Shown in pieces: positions 23,735 to 32,482 of a DNA stretch of 35,474 nt. The notes below the pieces were generated by a model that ran no database searches, was not told the origin of the DNA, and worked only from the letters and a program-made list of their open reading frames with translations. Both the position numbers and the translations under genes were made by a program. Position 1 is the first letter of the stretch. Every line of letters starts with the position of its first letter. Origin of the DNA: Bacteroidales bacterium (GTDB lineage: Bacteria; Bacteroidota; Bacteroidia; Bacteroidales; S143-33); assembly GCA_027031265.1 (NCBI GenBank), contig JALVRO010000179.1, positions 1 through 35,474 of the forward strand, read 5' to 3'.

Positions 23735-25222
23735 TCATCTCTGTTCCAAAACCATTGCTGTATCTATGCCAAGCCTGATTTTCAACCATTGAGCTATTTT
23801 TCGCTCACTGGCACGTTTATAATAATAATTTGTCCTGGGTTTCCACCTGACAATTAGCACAGGTATCGTATCAAGCAATGTATCGTTTAGACAATAAACA
23901 CTTCGCGCAAAAGCTACATGTTTTATACGAGGATAATTAACTTTAAGTTCACCAAAAAGGCCAATCACAGGTATAGAATCAGCTTTGAAACGCATTAACT
24001 GCTGCTCCAGAAAAGCTATTCGCTTATCTTTGTCAGCTAACAATTGCTCATTCTTCCGGTATAGCTCCTCTAGCAAATCAGATTTTATCTGTTGCCTTAA
24101 CAACTGATCCATACTTGCAAATTTTTGTTGCATAAGCTGCGAATTGTCCCTGGCCTGAAAAACCCTGATCGCCACACTGTCAGGCATAACGAGACGCTTG
24201 AGCCAATTGCCCCTGGCACTGAAGTTATAAAACTCTAGCTTCTTGTCCCACTGCCTTATCTGACGCTCAGACACTGGCTTGCCAATAAAGTACAAATCAA
24301 TATAGGAAACTGTGTCTGTGAAAACAAAATTTTTTGAAATCAACTGTGTACTGTCCAGCAAGACCTCTTTCTGAACAAATTGTGTGGCCAATGAACCAAA
24401 ACGTGATTCTTTAATCACATTCAAAAAAATCACTGTGCTCGGTATAATCACTATCAAAGCAAATGCCGTTATCCATCTCTTTATTCTTTTTTCCCTGGCC
24501 TGATCCACAAATTTTTTGTGTGGAAAACGTAAATATTTCACCATCAAATAAGTAGCTATGCTAATAAAGACCGAGTTTATAAAAAACAGATACATAGCTC
24601 CGAGGAAAAATCTCATCTGCCCTGTTCCCAGTCCATATCCTGCTGTACACAACGGTGGCATTAAAGCTGTAGCTATGGCAACACCAGGAATAACGTTTGA
24701 CTTTTCCTGACGAGCTTCTGCTATAATACCGGCAAAACCACCAAAAAGAGCTATCATCACATCCAGGAAAGTAGGTCGTATGCGCGCCAACAGCTCAGAA
24801 TGTGCTTCTTTTATAGGTGTGAGCCAGAAATATAAAGTAGAAGCCACCAGGCTGATTGTCACTGCTATTAATAAATTTTTCAGGCCCCGTTTAAAAGTCT
24901 CAAAATCATACGTACCAATAGACAATCCAATGGCTACTATAGGCCCCATCAAAGGCGAGATAAGCATAGCACCAATTATAACAGCTGTTGAATTCTCGTT
25001 CAGCCCTATGGAGGCAATTAAAATAGAGAATACAAGAATCCAGGCTTTATGACCGCGAAAAACCATATCCTCCTTAACGCCCTCTATAGTAGCCTGGTAA
25101 TCAACTCCCTCTATAGCCAGAATATCTTTGAAAAAAAGTACAACATAACGCTTCAATGATGCAAAACTTATTCTCTGTCTGGGCTGCGGGTTATTTGATT
25201 TGTTCTCCTGGGCTCTGTCCAT
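23735..25222 (-). CDS. DUF389 membrane protein with a C-terminal coiled-coil extension
   Basis: This 495-residue protein has a typical DUF389 core at about residues 45-260: hydrophobic segments with STAVIIGAMLISPLMGPIVAIGL and IATALMPPLCTAGYGLG, in which Pro and Gly break helices. The function of this family is unknown, and transport has been suggested from topology. A final hydrophobic segment (WITAFALIVIIPSTVIFLNV) is followed by about 215 extra residues. These include a coiled-coil-like stretch (RQQIKSDLLEELYRKNEQLL and KDKRIAFLEQQL) and a small alpha/beta-like end. The gene follows the alcohol dehydrogenase gene by 2 nt, so the two are surely co-transcribed. Confidence 0.85.
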   Translation of the reverse strand: MDRAQENKSNNPQPRQRISFASLKRYVVLFFKDILAIEGVDYQATIEGVKEDMVFRGHKAWILVFSILIASIGLNENSTAVIIGAMLISPLMGPIVAIGLSIGTYDFETFKRGLKNLLIAVTISLVASTLYFWLTPIKEAHSELLARIRPTFLDVMIALFGGFAGIIAEARQEKSNVIPGVAIATALMPPLCTAGYGLGTGQMRFFLGAMYLFFINSVFISIATYLMVKYLRFPHKKFVDQAREKRIKRWITAFALIVIIPSTVIFLNVIKESRFGSLATQFVQKEVLLDSTQLISKNFVFTDTVSYIDLYFIGKPVSERQIRQWDKKLEFYNFSARGNWLKRLVMPDSVAIRVFQARDNSQLMQQKFASMDQLLRQQIKSDLLEELYRKNEQLLADKDKRIAFLEQQLMRFKADSIPVIGLFGELKVNYPRIKHVAFARSVYCLNDTLLDTIPVLIVRWKPRTNYYYKRASERKIAQWLKIRLGIDTAMVLEQR

Positions 25223-25224
25223 GC

Positions 25225-26409
25225 TTACATAGCTTTACGAAGAATCTGCTCTATCTGTTTTCCGGTTAAATCTATAGGATTGGTACTCATAGCACCATCA
25301 TTAAGAGCTTTCTGGACAACCTCTGGTATTTGCTCTTCTCTAAGTCCTGCCTGGGATAAAGTAATAGGCATACCGGATAGCTCGTGTAATTTGTGATTTA
25401 ATTCATGCACAACATCAATTGCTTTCTTTGCCCTCTGCCCAGACGGCGTGGACAGATAAACCTGCTCTCCTGCCAGGGGTAACAGCAATCTCGCATATAG
25501 TTCACCAAGACGCTCAATATTCATTTCCATAACATAAGGCAACAGAATAGCCATAGCTGTCCCATGATGCACATGTGCCACAGCCCCCAGTGAATGACCT
25601 ATAGCATGTACTGCCCCAACCATTGAGTTTGAGAAAGCAATACCAGCCATCAGCGAAGCATTGGCCATGGCAAGACGGGCCTGACGGTCACTGCCTTTTT
25701 CCACAGCACGTATAAGGTAATCACGTATCAGCTCTATGGCACTCCAGGCAAAAGCATCTGAAATAGGATTTTTCTGCAAGCAGGTATATGCCTCTATGGA
25801 ATGAGTGAGTGCATCCATGCCCGTTGCAGCTGTCAGACCTGAAGGCAGGCTCTGGGTCATCCGTGGATCAAGTATGGCAAGCCTCGGCACTAATTTATAA
25901 GAAACAAATGGCAACTTTACTCCCCTTTCTGAATCTGAAATTACAGCTACAAGTGTCGCCTCTGAACCTGTCCCGCTAGTGGTGGGAATAACTATGAGGG
26001 GACACATCTGTGTGGCCGTAAGACGATCCACACCCATTAGCCTACGAAGATCTTGCCCTCCATGTGAAATTAAAATATTTGCTCCCTTGGCTGTGTCAAT
26101 AACACTGCCTCCTCCTATGGCTATAAGGCTATCACAACCAGACTTCTGGTAAATATTCACTACTTCATTAACCACATCAATCGAAGAATCCGATGGGACA
26201 CGGTCATAAATAACACTCAGGTCCAATCCACTAGCCTTTTGTGTGGAAAGAAAAATATCAAGTAAGCCTGCTTTAACTATACCCTGATCTGTGACAATTA
26301 TTGGCTTGCCAGCACCCAGCTGCTGCATCTCCCAGCCAAGGGTCTCCAGTGCATCCTGGCCCGCATTTATCTTCAAAGGCAAGTAAAATTCATAGTATCG
26401 GGAAAGCAT
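25225..26409 (-). CDS. Iron-dependent alcohol dehydrogenase (type III)
   Basis: The 394-residue cytoplasmic enzyme belongs to the Fe-ADH family. The NAD(P)-binding signature GGGSVIDTAK is at 99-108 and PTTSGTGSE at 142-150. The metal ligands are all in place: Asp199 and His203 in GMDALTHSIEAY, His268 in GAVHAIGHSLG, and His282 in VHHGTAMA. It would interconvert a primary alcohol and an aldehyde; the exact substrate cannot be read. The last bases lie 2 nt from the DUF389 start, suggesting a functional or at least transcriptional pairing. It starts 39 nt after the ABC permease gene. An aldehyde dehydrogenase is encoded elsewhere in the window, but not in this operon. Confidence 0.92.
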   Translation of the reverse strand: MLSRYYEFYLPLKINAGQDALETLGWEMQQLGAGKPIIVTDQGIVKAGLLDIFLSTQKASGLDLSVIYDRVPSDSSIDVVNEVVNIYQKSGCDSLIAIGGGSVIDTAKGANILISHGGQDLRRLMGVDRLTATQMCPLIVIPTTSGTGSEATLVAVISDSERGVKLPFVSYKLVPRLAILDPRMTQSLPSGLTAATGMDALTHSIEAYTCLQKNPISDAFAWSAIELIRDYLIRAVEKGSDRQARLAMANASLMAGIAFSNSMVGAVHAIGHSLGAVAHVHHGTAMAILLPYVMEMNIERLGELYARLLLPLAGEQVYLSTPSGQRAKKAIDVVHELNHKLHELSGMPITLSQAGLREEQIPEVVQKALNDGAMSTNPIDLTGKQIEQILRKAM

Positions 26410-26448
26410 GGTGATTTTTTCATCTAAATTAACAAAATTTTTAAATCA

Positions 26449-27297
26449 TCACACAGTATCCATAAAACTCTGTTCCACTTTATTAAAAATTATCACACCT
26501 GCAAATAATATAACAATCACAAACACAACAATATACAATAACTGCCAATCCTGGAGGGTACCTACCCCAAGTAAAGCTTTTCTGAAACCCTCCACAATGG
26601 GTGTCATTGGATTAAGCTCTATCCACAATCTCCATCTGTCTGGTACCTGGGAAAGAGGATAAACAATAGGAGTACCATACATCCACAACTGCATGCCAAA
26701 ATTAAGCAGAAAAGCCAGATCCCGGTATTTGGTTGTCATGGAGGAAACCAACAAACCAAAGCCCAGCCCCATCAGACCAGCCAGAAACACATACGCAGGC
26801 AACAGAAGCATAGCCCATGATAGAGATAAAGCAGCGCCCCTGAACCAGAAATAAACCCAGAACCCTAGCAACAGGATAAACTGCACAAGAAATTGAAACA
26901 AATTAGAAATAACCACAGAAATTGGTATGACCAAACGGGGGAAATATACCTTTCCAAACAAACCCGCATTACCAGTAAAGGTATTGGATGTGCTGGTCAG
27001 ACATTTACTAAAATAATTCCAGATCACAGTACCACTAAGATAAAAAAGCATGTGTGGCATACCATCAGTTGGTATCCTGGCAATACGACCAAAAACAATG
27101 GTAAACATTATAGTGGTCAGCAAAGGCTGCACGATATACCACAAAGGACCCAGAATGGTCTGCTTATACCTGGCCACAAAATCCCGGCGTATCAACAAAT
27201 AGATCAAATCCTTATACCGGAGAATCTCACGTATATCAATATCCAGCAAGTGACGGCGCGGTCGTATGATTGTGGTCCATTGCTCTGTCGATGACAT
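26449..27297 (-). CDS. ABC-2 type permease, Wzm-like polysaccharide exporter
   Basis: The 282-residue inner-membrane protein has six transmembrane segments after an amphipathic N-terminus. The signature RRDFVARYKQTILGPLWYIVQP and the later NPMTPIVEGFRKALLG identify the polysaccharide/teichoic-acid export (Wzm/TagG) branch of ABC-2 permeases. It would carry an undecaprenyl-linked glycan or O-antigen across the membrane with a Wzt-type ATPase. That ATPase gene is not next to it: downstream is the alcohol dehydrogenase, and upstream a divergent penicillin-binding protein. It presumably pairs with an ATPase encoded elsewhere. Confidence 0.9.
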   Translation of the reverse strand: MSSTEQWTTIIRPRRHLLDIDIREILRYKDLIYLLIRRDFVARYKQTILGPLWYIVQPLLTTIMFTIVFGRIARIPTDGMPHMLFYLSGTVIWNYFSKCLTSTSNTFTGNAGLFGKVYFPRLVIPISVVISNLFQFLVQFILLLGFWVYFWFRGAALSLSWAMLLLPAYVFLAGLMGLGFGLLVSSMTTKYRDLAFLLNFGMQLWMYGTPIVYPLSQVPDRWRLWIELNPMTPIVEGFRKALLGVGTLQDWQLLYIVVFVIVILFAGVIIFNKVEQSFMDTV

Positions 27298-27333
27298 AGG
27301 CTAATTATTAACATCAGTAATTATAATATCCTG

Positions 27334-27341
27334 CAAAAATA
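27334..27341 (-). promoter_or_regulatory. Putative -7 element of the permease operon
   Basis: On the minus strand this reads TATTTTTG (TAnnTTTG), 36 nt before the ATG at 27297. It forms a divergent pair with the box at 27382. Confidence 0.4.
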
Positions 27342-27381
27342 CAAAAAGCCCAAAACTTTTTTAGCTAATCAAATTATTAAT

Positions 27382-27389
27382 TATTTTTG
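27382..27389 (+). promoter_or_regulatory. Putative -7 element of the penicillin-binding protein gene
   Basis: TATTTTTG matches TAnnTTTG and lies 30 nt before the ATG at 27420. Its last three bases would be an upstream TTG start codon in frame; reading them as promoter favours the downstream ATG. Confidence 0.45.
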
Positions 27390-27419
27390 TTTCTGTGCGA
27401 AAAAGTAAACAGGAAACTG

Positions 27420-29921
27420 ATGATTCTTAAAAGAATTAATGATCTATCTCCCCAGCAATTATATAAGTTTATCAAATACAACAGGATACTGTGGTTTCTG
27501 GTCGTTCTACCAATGATTTTCCTTTACTCATTAATAGCTTTAATCTCTCTTGGGAAAGTCGGTTATATCCCACCTTTTGACGAACTGGAAAATCCTAAGA
27601 GCAACCTGGCCACAGAAGTTTATTCTACAGATGGCAAACTTCTCGGTAAATACTATCTCGAAAACCGCACAATCGTTGACTTCAACGAATTATCCCCAAA
27701 TATTCTAGCAGCCCTGATAGCTACAGAGGATATCCGTTTTTACCGCCATCCTGGTATTGACTTTCGCGCACTGGGACGTGTATTGTTCAAATCAATTCTT
27801 CTGGGCAAATCAGCAGGTGGTGGAAGTACTATCACCCAGCAGTTGGCAAAGAATCTATATAAAATGCGCCAGAAACTTAATATCCACGCCAACACACTTA
27901 CTGGCAAGATATGGAAAATGCTGATAATGAAACTCCAGGAATGGGTCACAGCAGCCCGTCTTGAGAGGCGTTATGCCAAAAACGAAATTCTGGTAATGTA
28001 CCTAAACACAGTGACTTTTGGTCATAATGCCTTTGGTATCAAAGCAGCTGCCAAAACATTTTTTGGCACAACACCAGACTCTCTGACACTGGAGCAGGCT
28101 GCTACACTGGTAGGCTTACTTCGCGCACCTACTTACTATAGTCCTGTACTCCACCCAGATAGATCACTGCGCAGGCGCAATGCTGTATTATCTCAGGTGG
28201 AAAAATACCAGAAACAACTACAAGAATATTTTGGCTGGAAACCCCTGACACATCAGCAATTTGACTCTCTCAGGGCTCTACCCATTGTTTTACATTACAA
28301 ACCCGAAACACACAACCGCGGCCTGGCAACGTATTTTCGCGAATATCTCCGTCAATATCTCACAGCCCGGAAGCCAAACCCTAAAAATTATCCCAGCTGG
28401 AACATGGAGCAGTACCACGAAGACTCTCTGCTCTGGGAGACCGATCCTCTTTATGGCTGGTGTAATAAAAACTTAAAACCAGATGGCACTCCTTATGACA
28501 TTTATCGCGATGGACTGAAAATATACACAACAATCGATTCACGTATGCAGCAATATGCTGAGCAGGCTGTTGGTGAACATCTTAAAGTGTGGCAGAAAGT
28601 CTTTGAAAATCATTACAAGCATCGTTATCTCAAGTCGCTTGTATTCAAAGCAAAAGGAGTCACCATAAAGGTCAAAAATCCAGATCTCAAGGCCTTTGAC
28701 CCACGGCTAACACGCAAGGATATAGCCCGTATAATATGGAACTCCATGCGTCGTAGCTCTCGCTGGTTTACTCTCAAGTCTTTGAGTAAATCAGATCGCG
28801 AAATTGTCGAATCATTCCTCAGACCAACTAAAATGAGGGTCTTCTCATGGCATGGGGAAATAGATACACTCATGACTCCCCTGGATTCAATCCTGTATTA
28901 CAAAAAATTCTTGCGTGCAGGCTTCCTATCTGTAGAACCACGCACAGGCTTTGTCAGAGCTTATGTAGGAGGCATTAATTTCATGCATTTTAAATATGAC
29001 CAGGTAATGCAGGCCCGTCGCCAGGTAGGATCTACATTCAAGCCTTTTGTCTATACCCTGGCAATGATGCCTGGTGGATTTTCTCCTTGTTACAGGGTTC
29101 CTAATGTGCCTGTAACATTCGAAGTATATGAGAACGGACAGAAAGTCGCATATACACCACAATATTCCCACTCAAAATTTGACGGACAGGAGATTACTCT
29201 CAAGACTGGCCTGGCCCTGTCCCTCAACCAAATTTCGGCATGGGTAATGAAGCATTATTCACCAGAAGCTGTAATAGAGATAGCCAGAGCCATGGGTATT
29301 CGTAGTCCTTTGCCAGCTGTTCCTTCGCTGTGTGTGGGAGCTGCAGAGGTAAAGCTAGGTGAAATGGTAGGTGCTTATACAACCTTTGCCAACGAAGGCA
29401 TTCATGTGCAGCCTATATTTATTAAGCGAATCGAAGACCGTTATGGTAATGTGCTCGCAACATTCACTCCACATAAGAATCAGGCCATTGATGCCAGCAC
29501 AGCATGGAGAATGATTGTAATGATGAGAGCTGTGGTTAATTATGGTACAAGTGTTAGACTGCGGTATAAATATCAATTCACTAACGATATAGCTGGTAAG
29601 ACAGGTACAACCAACGACAACTCAGACGGTTGGTTCATAGGTATGGTTCCTGAGCTTGTATCTGGAGCATGGGTCGGCGGGGAGGAAAGAAGTATCAGGT
29701 TCACTTCAACTGCCCTAGGACAAGGAGCCAGTATGGCCTTGCCAATATGGGCTCTTTATATGAAAAAGATTTATGCTGATCCTGTGCTAAACAAAATTTA
29801 CTCTGTACAGGATTCATTTGCCATGCCGGCCAATTATGATGGTGTCCCATTCGAATGTGAACCAGACATACCCGGACAGCAGGCTATATCCGAGCAACAG
29901 GAACAGGAAATCAACTTTTAA
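27420..29921 (+). CDS. Class A penicillin-binding protein (PBP1a-type)
   Basis: The 833-residue bifunctional enzyme polymerises and cross-links peptidoglycan at the outer face of the inner membrane. After a cytoplasmic tail and one anchor helix (about residues 22-45), the GT51 glycosyltransferase domain shows ATEDIRFYRHPGIDF with catalytic Glu103, and GGSTITQQLAKN (134-145). The transpeptidase domain has the Ser-x-x-Lys motif STFK (Ser538), SLN (601-603) and KTGTT (727-731). I chose the ATG at 27420; a TTG 33 nt upstream lies inside a -7 promoter box. A linker of about 100 residues around 400-500 separates the two domains. The gene is divergent from the polysaccharide permease and precedes the atp operon by 79 nt. 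Confidence 0.94.
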   Translation: MILKRINDLSPQQLYKFIKYNRILWFLVVLPMIFLYSLIALISLGKVGYIPPFDELENPKSNLATEVYSTDGKLLGKYYLENRTIVDFNELSPNILAALIATEDIRFYRHPGIDFRALGRVLFKSILLGKSAGGGSTITQQLAKNLYKMRQKLNIHANTLTGKIWKMLIMKLQEWVTAARLERRYAKNEILVMYLNTVTFGHNAFGIKAAAKTFFGTTPDSLTLEQAATLVGLLRAPTYYSPVLHPDRSLRRRNAVLSQVEKYQKQLQEYFGWKPLTHQQFDSLRALPIVLHYKPETHNRGLATYFREYLRQYLTARKPNPKNYPSWNMEQYHEDSLLWETDPLYGWCNKNLKPDGTPYDIYRDGLKIYTTIDSRMQQYAEQAVGEHLKVWQKVFENHYKHRYLKSLVFKAKGVTIKVKNPDLKAFDPRLTRKDIARIIWNSMRRSSRWFTLKSLSKSDREIVESFLRPTKMRVFSWHGEIDTLMTPLDSILYYKKFLRAGFLSVEPRTGFVRAYVGGINFMHFKYDQVMQARRQVGSTFKPFVYTLAMMPGGFSPCYRVPNVPVTFEVYENGQKVAYTPQYSHSKFDGQEITLKTGLALSLNQISAWVMKHYSPEAVIEIARAMGIRSPLPAVPSLCVGAAEVKLGEMVGAYTTFANEGIHVQPIFIKRIEDRYGNVLATFTPHKNQAIDASTAWRMIVMMRAVVNYGTSVRLRYKYQFTNDIAGKTGTTNDNSDGWFIGMVPELVSGAWVGGEERSIRFTSTALGQGASMALPIWALYMKKIYADPVLNKIYSVQDSFAMPANYDGVPFECEPDIPGQQAISEQQEQEINF

Positions 29922-29932
29922 AAACCTGAAAT

Positions 29933-29965
29933 TTTGAATTGTTTTTTTTAACAAATTTATTTTTC
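29933..29965 (+). promoter_or_regulatory. Putative promoter of the atp operon
   Basis: A -33 TTTG (29933-29936) is followed after 21 bp by TATTTTTC (29958-29965), seven of eight matches to TAnnTTTG. The start codon of atpB is 35 nt further on. The region is AT-rich, so the match could be chance. Confidence 0.35.
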
Positions 29966-30000
29966 TTTGTCACTCAAGTTAACCATAACTAAAAGTAATT

Positions 30001-31059
30001 ATGAGGGTTAAAGCTTTCTTGATATTAGCAGTAGCACTAATTCTTGGCAATAGCTCATTTGCACAGGAACATGAGAAGCAGGAAAAATTCAATGCAGGAG
30101 ACTTCGTAATTGAGGAAGTATTAGATGCTTATTGGTGGCACATAGCTACATACAAAGGTCATGAGACAGCTATCCCTCTCCCTGTTATTGTTAAGAGCAA
30201 AATTCGTAATCAATGGTTTTTCTTCTGGTCAAATAAGCTCTATCATGGCAAGCAATACAAAGGTTTCTTCATAAATCACCACTCTCCAAACAAAGGCAAA
30301 ATAGTAGAACGCGACGCCCAGGGTAATCTGGTCAGACCTATTGACCTGTCCATCACAAAGAATGTGGTGGCTATATGGATAAGTATGATTCTCCTATTCG
30401 GTGTGTTTATCCCAATAGGCAAACGCTACAAACAGGAAGCTCTACAGCCACCCAAAGGATTGCAGGCACTCCTGGAGCCAGTCATACTTTTTATTCGCGA
30501 TGATGTAGCCCGTGCATCAATAGGTGATGAGAAGTACGAAAAATACATGCCTTTCCTCCTGAGCGTATTCTTCTTTATCTTCATTAACAACCTCCTGGGT
30601 CTGTTGCCATTCTTCCCTGGTGGTGCCAACGTCACAGGGAACCTTGCTGTGACAGGTGTAATGGCATTCTTCACATTCATGATAACAACCATTAGCGGAA
30701 CAAAGCATTACTGGAAGCATATATTCTGGAGCCCAGAGGTACCATGGTGGCTCAAGGCTCCGCTGCCCCTGATGCCTTTCATTGAGCTGACAGGTATATT
30801 CATTAAGCCTACTGTTCTGATGATCCGACTTTTTGCCAATATTCTCGGTGGACATATTGTTCGAATCACTTTTGTGGCTCTGATTTTCATCTTTGCAATG
30901 TTTGGCATCATAGCAGCGCTGGGTATATCAGTCGTTTCTGTCTTGTTCATTGTCTTTCTGACGTTTCTCGAACTTCTTGTTGCCTTTATCCAGGCTTATG
31001 TGTTTACTTTCTTATCAGCCATTTATTTCGGAATGGCTGTCGAACAAGGACATCATTAA
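30001..31059 (+). CDS. atpB: ATP synthase F0 subunit a
   Basis: This 352-residue membrane subunit forms the proton half-channels facing the c-ring. The essential Arg is Arg276 in MIRLFANILGGH. A signal peptide (MRVKAFLILAVALILGNSSF, then AQ) and a hydrophilic periplasmic-type domain of about 100 residues precede the first membrane helix, a feature common in Bacteroidota subunit a but absent from E. coli. The core has about five to six helices, with the C-terminal FLELLVAFIQAYVFTFLSAIYF holding the conserved Glu and Gln. It opens the operon; no atpI-like gene precedes it. Confidence 0.95.
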   Translation: MRVKAFLILAVALILGNSSFAQEHEKQEKFNAGDFVIEEVLDAYWWHIATYKGHETAIPLPVIVKSKIRNQWFFFWSNKLYHGKQYKGFFINHHSPNKGKIVERDAQGNLVRPIDLSITKNVVAIWISMILLFGVFIPIGKRYKQEALQPPKGLQALLEPVILFIRDDVARASIGDEKYEKYMPFLLSVFFFIFINNLLGLLPFFPGGANVTGNLAVTGVMAFFTFMITTISGTKHYWKHIFWSPEVPWWLKAPLPLMPFIELTGIFIKPTVLMIRLFANILGGHIVRITFVALIFIFAMFGIIAALGISVVSVLFIVFLTFLELLVAFIQAYVFTFLSAIYFGMAVEQGHH

Positions 31060-31085
31060 TCTAAAAACCAATAAATCACAGAAAA

Positions 31086-31361
31086 ATGGAATTACTCACT
31101 ATTTTGTTGAACGTACTTTTGGAAGCAGCTAACATGGGTGCTGATTTCATGGCAAAATTCGGTGCTGGTCTCGGCGCTGGTCTGGCAGTATTAGGTGCAG
31201 GTATTGGTATTGGTAAAATCGGTGCTAGCGCTATGGAAGCTATTGCACGCCAGCCAGAAGCAGCTAAGAACATCAGTTCAAACATGATTCTTTCTGCTGC
31301 TTTGATTGAAGGTATTGCTTTCTTTGCTTTGATCGCAGCATTCTTAATCATAATCTTGTAA
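31086..31361 (+). CDS. atpE: ATP synthase F0 subunit c
   Basis: The 91-residue product is a helical hairpin. Helix 1 contains the Gly-rich GAGIGIGK (37-44), the polar loop is ARQPE (54-58), and helix 2 carries the ion-binding Glu75 in AALIEGIAFF. The glutamine and the E-S/T pair that mark Na+-binding rings are replaced by Ile42 and Glu-Gly, so the ring should be proton-specific. An unusually long, hydrophobic N-terminus (MELLTILLNVLLEAANMGAD) precedes helix 1. A 13-bp hairpin follows the gene. Confidence 0.95.
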   Translation: MELLTILLNVLLEAANMGADFMAKFGAGLGAGLAVLGAGIGIGKIGASAMEAIARQPEAAKNISSNMILSAALIEGIAFFALIAAFLIIIL

Positions 31362-31366
31362 TTTAA

Positions 31367-31395
31367 GAAATCCCTGCCCTGGGGGCAGGGATTTC
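31367..31395 (+). promoter_or_regulatory. Intercistronic hairpin between atpE and atpF
   Basis: GAAATCCCTGCCC (31367-31379) pairs perfectly with GGGCAGGGATTTC (31383-31395) around a TGG loop. No T tract follows, so it is a poor terminator. It begins 5 nt after the c-subunit stop codon, where RNA processing or stabilisation could raise c-subunit yield relative to the other subunits. Confidence 0.85.
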
Positions 31396-31426
31396 ATTGA
31401 ATCATTAATCAAAAAACAAAAGAATT

Positions 31427-31921
31427 ATGGAACTGTTAACTCCTGATCTGGGGCTAATATTCTGGATGACTCTGTCTTTCATTATAGTCCTTATCTTGTT
31501 GAAAAAATTTGCCTGGAAGCCAATTCTCGAATCTATTAAGCAAAGGGAAGAATTTGTCACCCAATCTCTAGAGCAGGCCAACCAGGCGCGTCAGGAACTG
31601 GAAAAAGTCAAAGACGAAGCCGAAAAAATACTGGCCCAGGCACGCAAAGAAAGGGAAGAAATGATCAAAGATGCCCAGGAAATGCGCTCACGCATCCTTA
31701 GCCAGGCAGAAGAAGAAGGCAAAAAAGCTAAACAACGTAAACTTGAGGAAGCTCTCCAGGAAATAGAAGCTGCTAAACAAAATGCCCTGAAAGAAATCAA
31801 AGACACAGTTGCTGAGCTTTCTATCCAGATAGCAGAAAAAGTGCTTCGCTCACAACTGGACGATCCTCAAAAACAGAAAAAATACATCCAGGACCTGCTC
31901 AAAAATACAAACCTCAACTAA
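31427..31921 (+). CDS. atpF: ATP synthase F0 subunit b
   Basis: The 164-residue stator subunit has one N-terminal membrane helix (LIFWMTLSFIIVLILL) followed by a long charged coiled coil. Heptad-like Glu, Lys and Arg repeats run from about residue 35 to 125 (REEFVTQSLEQANQARQELE). KKFAWKPILESIKQRE just after the helix is typical of subunit b. The dimer links F0 to F1 through subunit delta. It follows atpE after a 65-nt gap containing the hairpin. Confidence 0.93.
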   Translation: MELLTPDLGLIFWMTLSFIIVLILLKKFAWKPILESIKQREEFVTQSLEQANQARQELEKVKDEAEKILAQARKEREEMIKDAQEMRSRILSQAEEEGKKAKQRKLEEALQEIEAAKQNALKEIKDTVAELSIQIAEKVLRSQLDDPQKQKKYIQDLLKNTNLN

Positions 31922-31933
31922 AGCCTCTGGCAA

Positions 31934-32467
31934 ATGAACGAAAGTAAAATCACAACACGTTACGCAAAAGCTATTTTCCAGCTGGCCCAGGAAAACAACT
32001 TACTCGGCAGGATAAAAGAGGATTTTGATCTAATAAAACAAATCCTTGACTTAGACGAGTTTGAGGATTTAATCAAAAGTCCAATTATTCCTGTCAGCCA
32101 GAAACAGGCAGCTATCACAGATGTATTCAAAGCTAAAGTGCACGAATACACACTCGACTTTTTGCTTCTAGTAACAGAGAATAAACGTGAAGCCTATCTG
32201 AAGCTTATGATTATGGACTTTTACCAGCTGTATAAAAAAGCTCTCGGTATCACAGAGGTTCATCTCACTACAGCCATAGACCTGGACAAAAAACAAAAAC
32301 AACAATTCATTGATATTCTGAAGAAAGCCCTTAACACCCAAATAGATCTTAATCAAAAAACCGATCCACAGATCATCGGTGGATTCATTCTCCGAGTCGA
32401 AGACAAACTGCTTGATATGAGCGTTGCTTCACAACTCAAACAAATCAAAAAAGAACTCACAAAATAA
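31934..32467 (+). CDS. atpH: ATP synthase F1 subunit delta
   Basis: The 177-residue soluble subunit connects the stator to the top of the alpha/beta hexamer. The N-terminal helical domain begins TRYAKAIFQLAQENN, and the C-terminal part holds the family signature DPQIIGGFILRVEDKLLDMSV. Length is normal. It lies 12 nt after atpF and 15 nt before atpA. Confidence 0.94.
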   Translation: MNESKITTRYAKAIFQLAQENNLLGRIKEDFDLIKQILDLDEFEDLIKSPIIPVSQKQAAITDVFKAKVHEYTLDFLLLVTENKREAYLKLMIMDFYQLYKKALGITEVHLTTAIDLDKKQKQQFIDILKKALNTQIDLNQKTDPQIIGGFILRVEDKLLDMSVASQLKQIKKELTK

Positions 32468-32482
32468 TAAAAACGCAAAACA

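Noticed and set aside
31086-31361. Sodium-specific c-ring
   Set aside because: The Gln and Glu-Ser/Thr ligands of Na+ rings are replaced by Ile42 and Glu75-Gly76.
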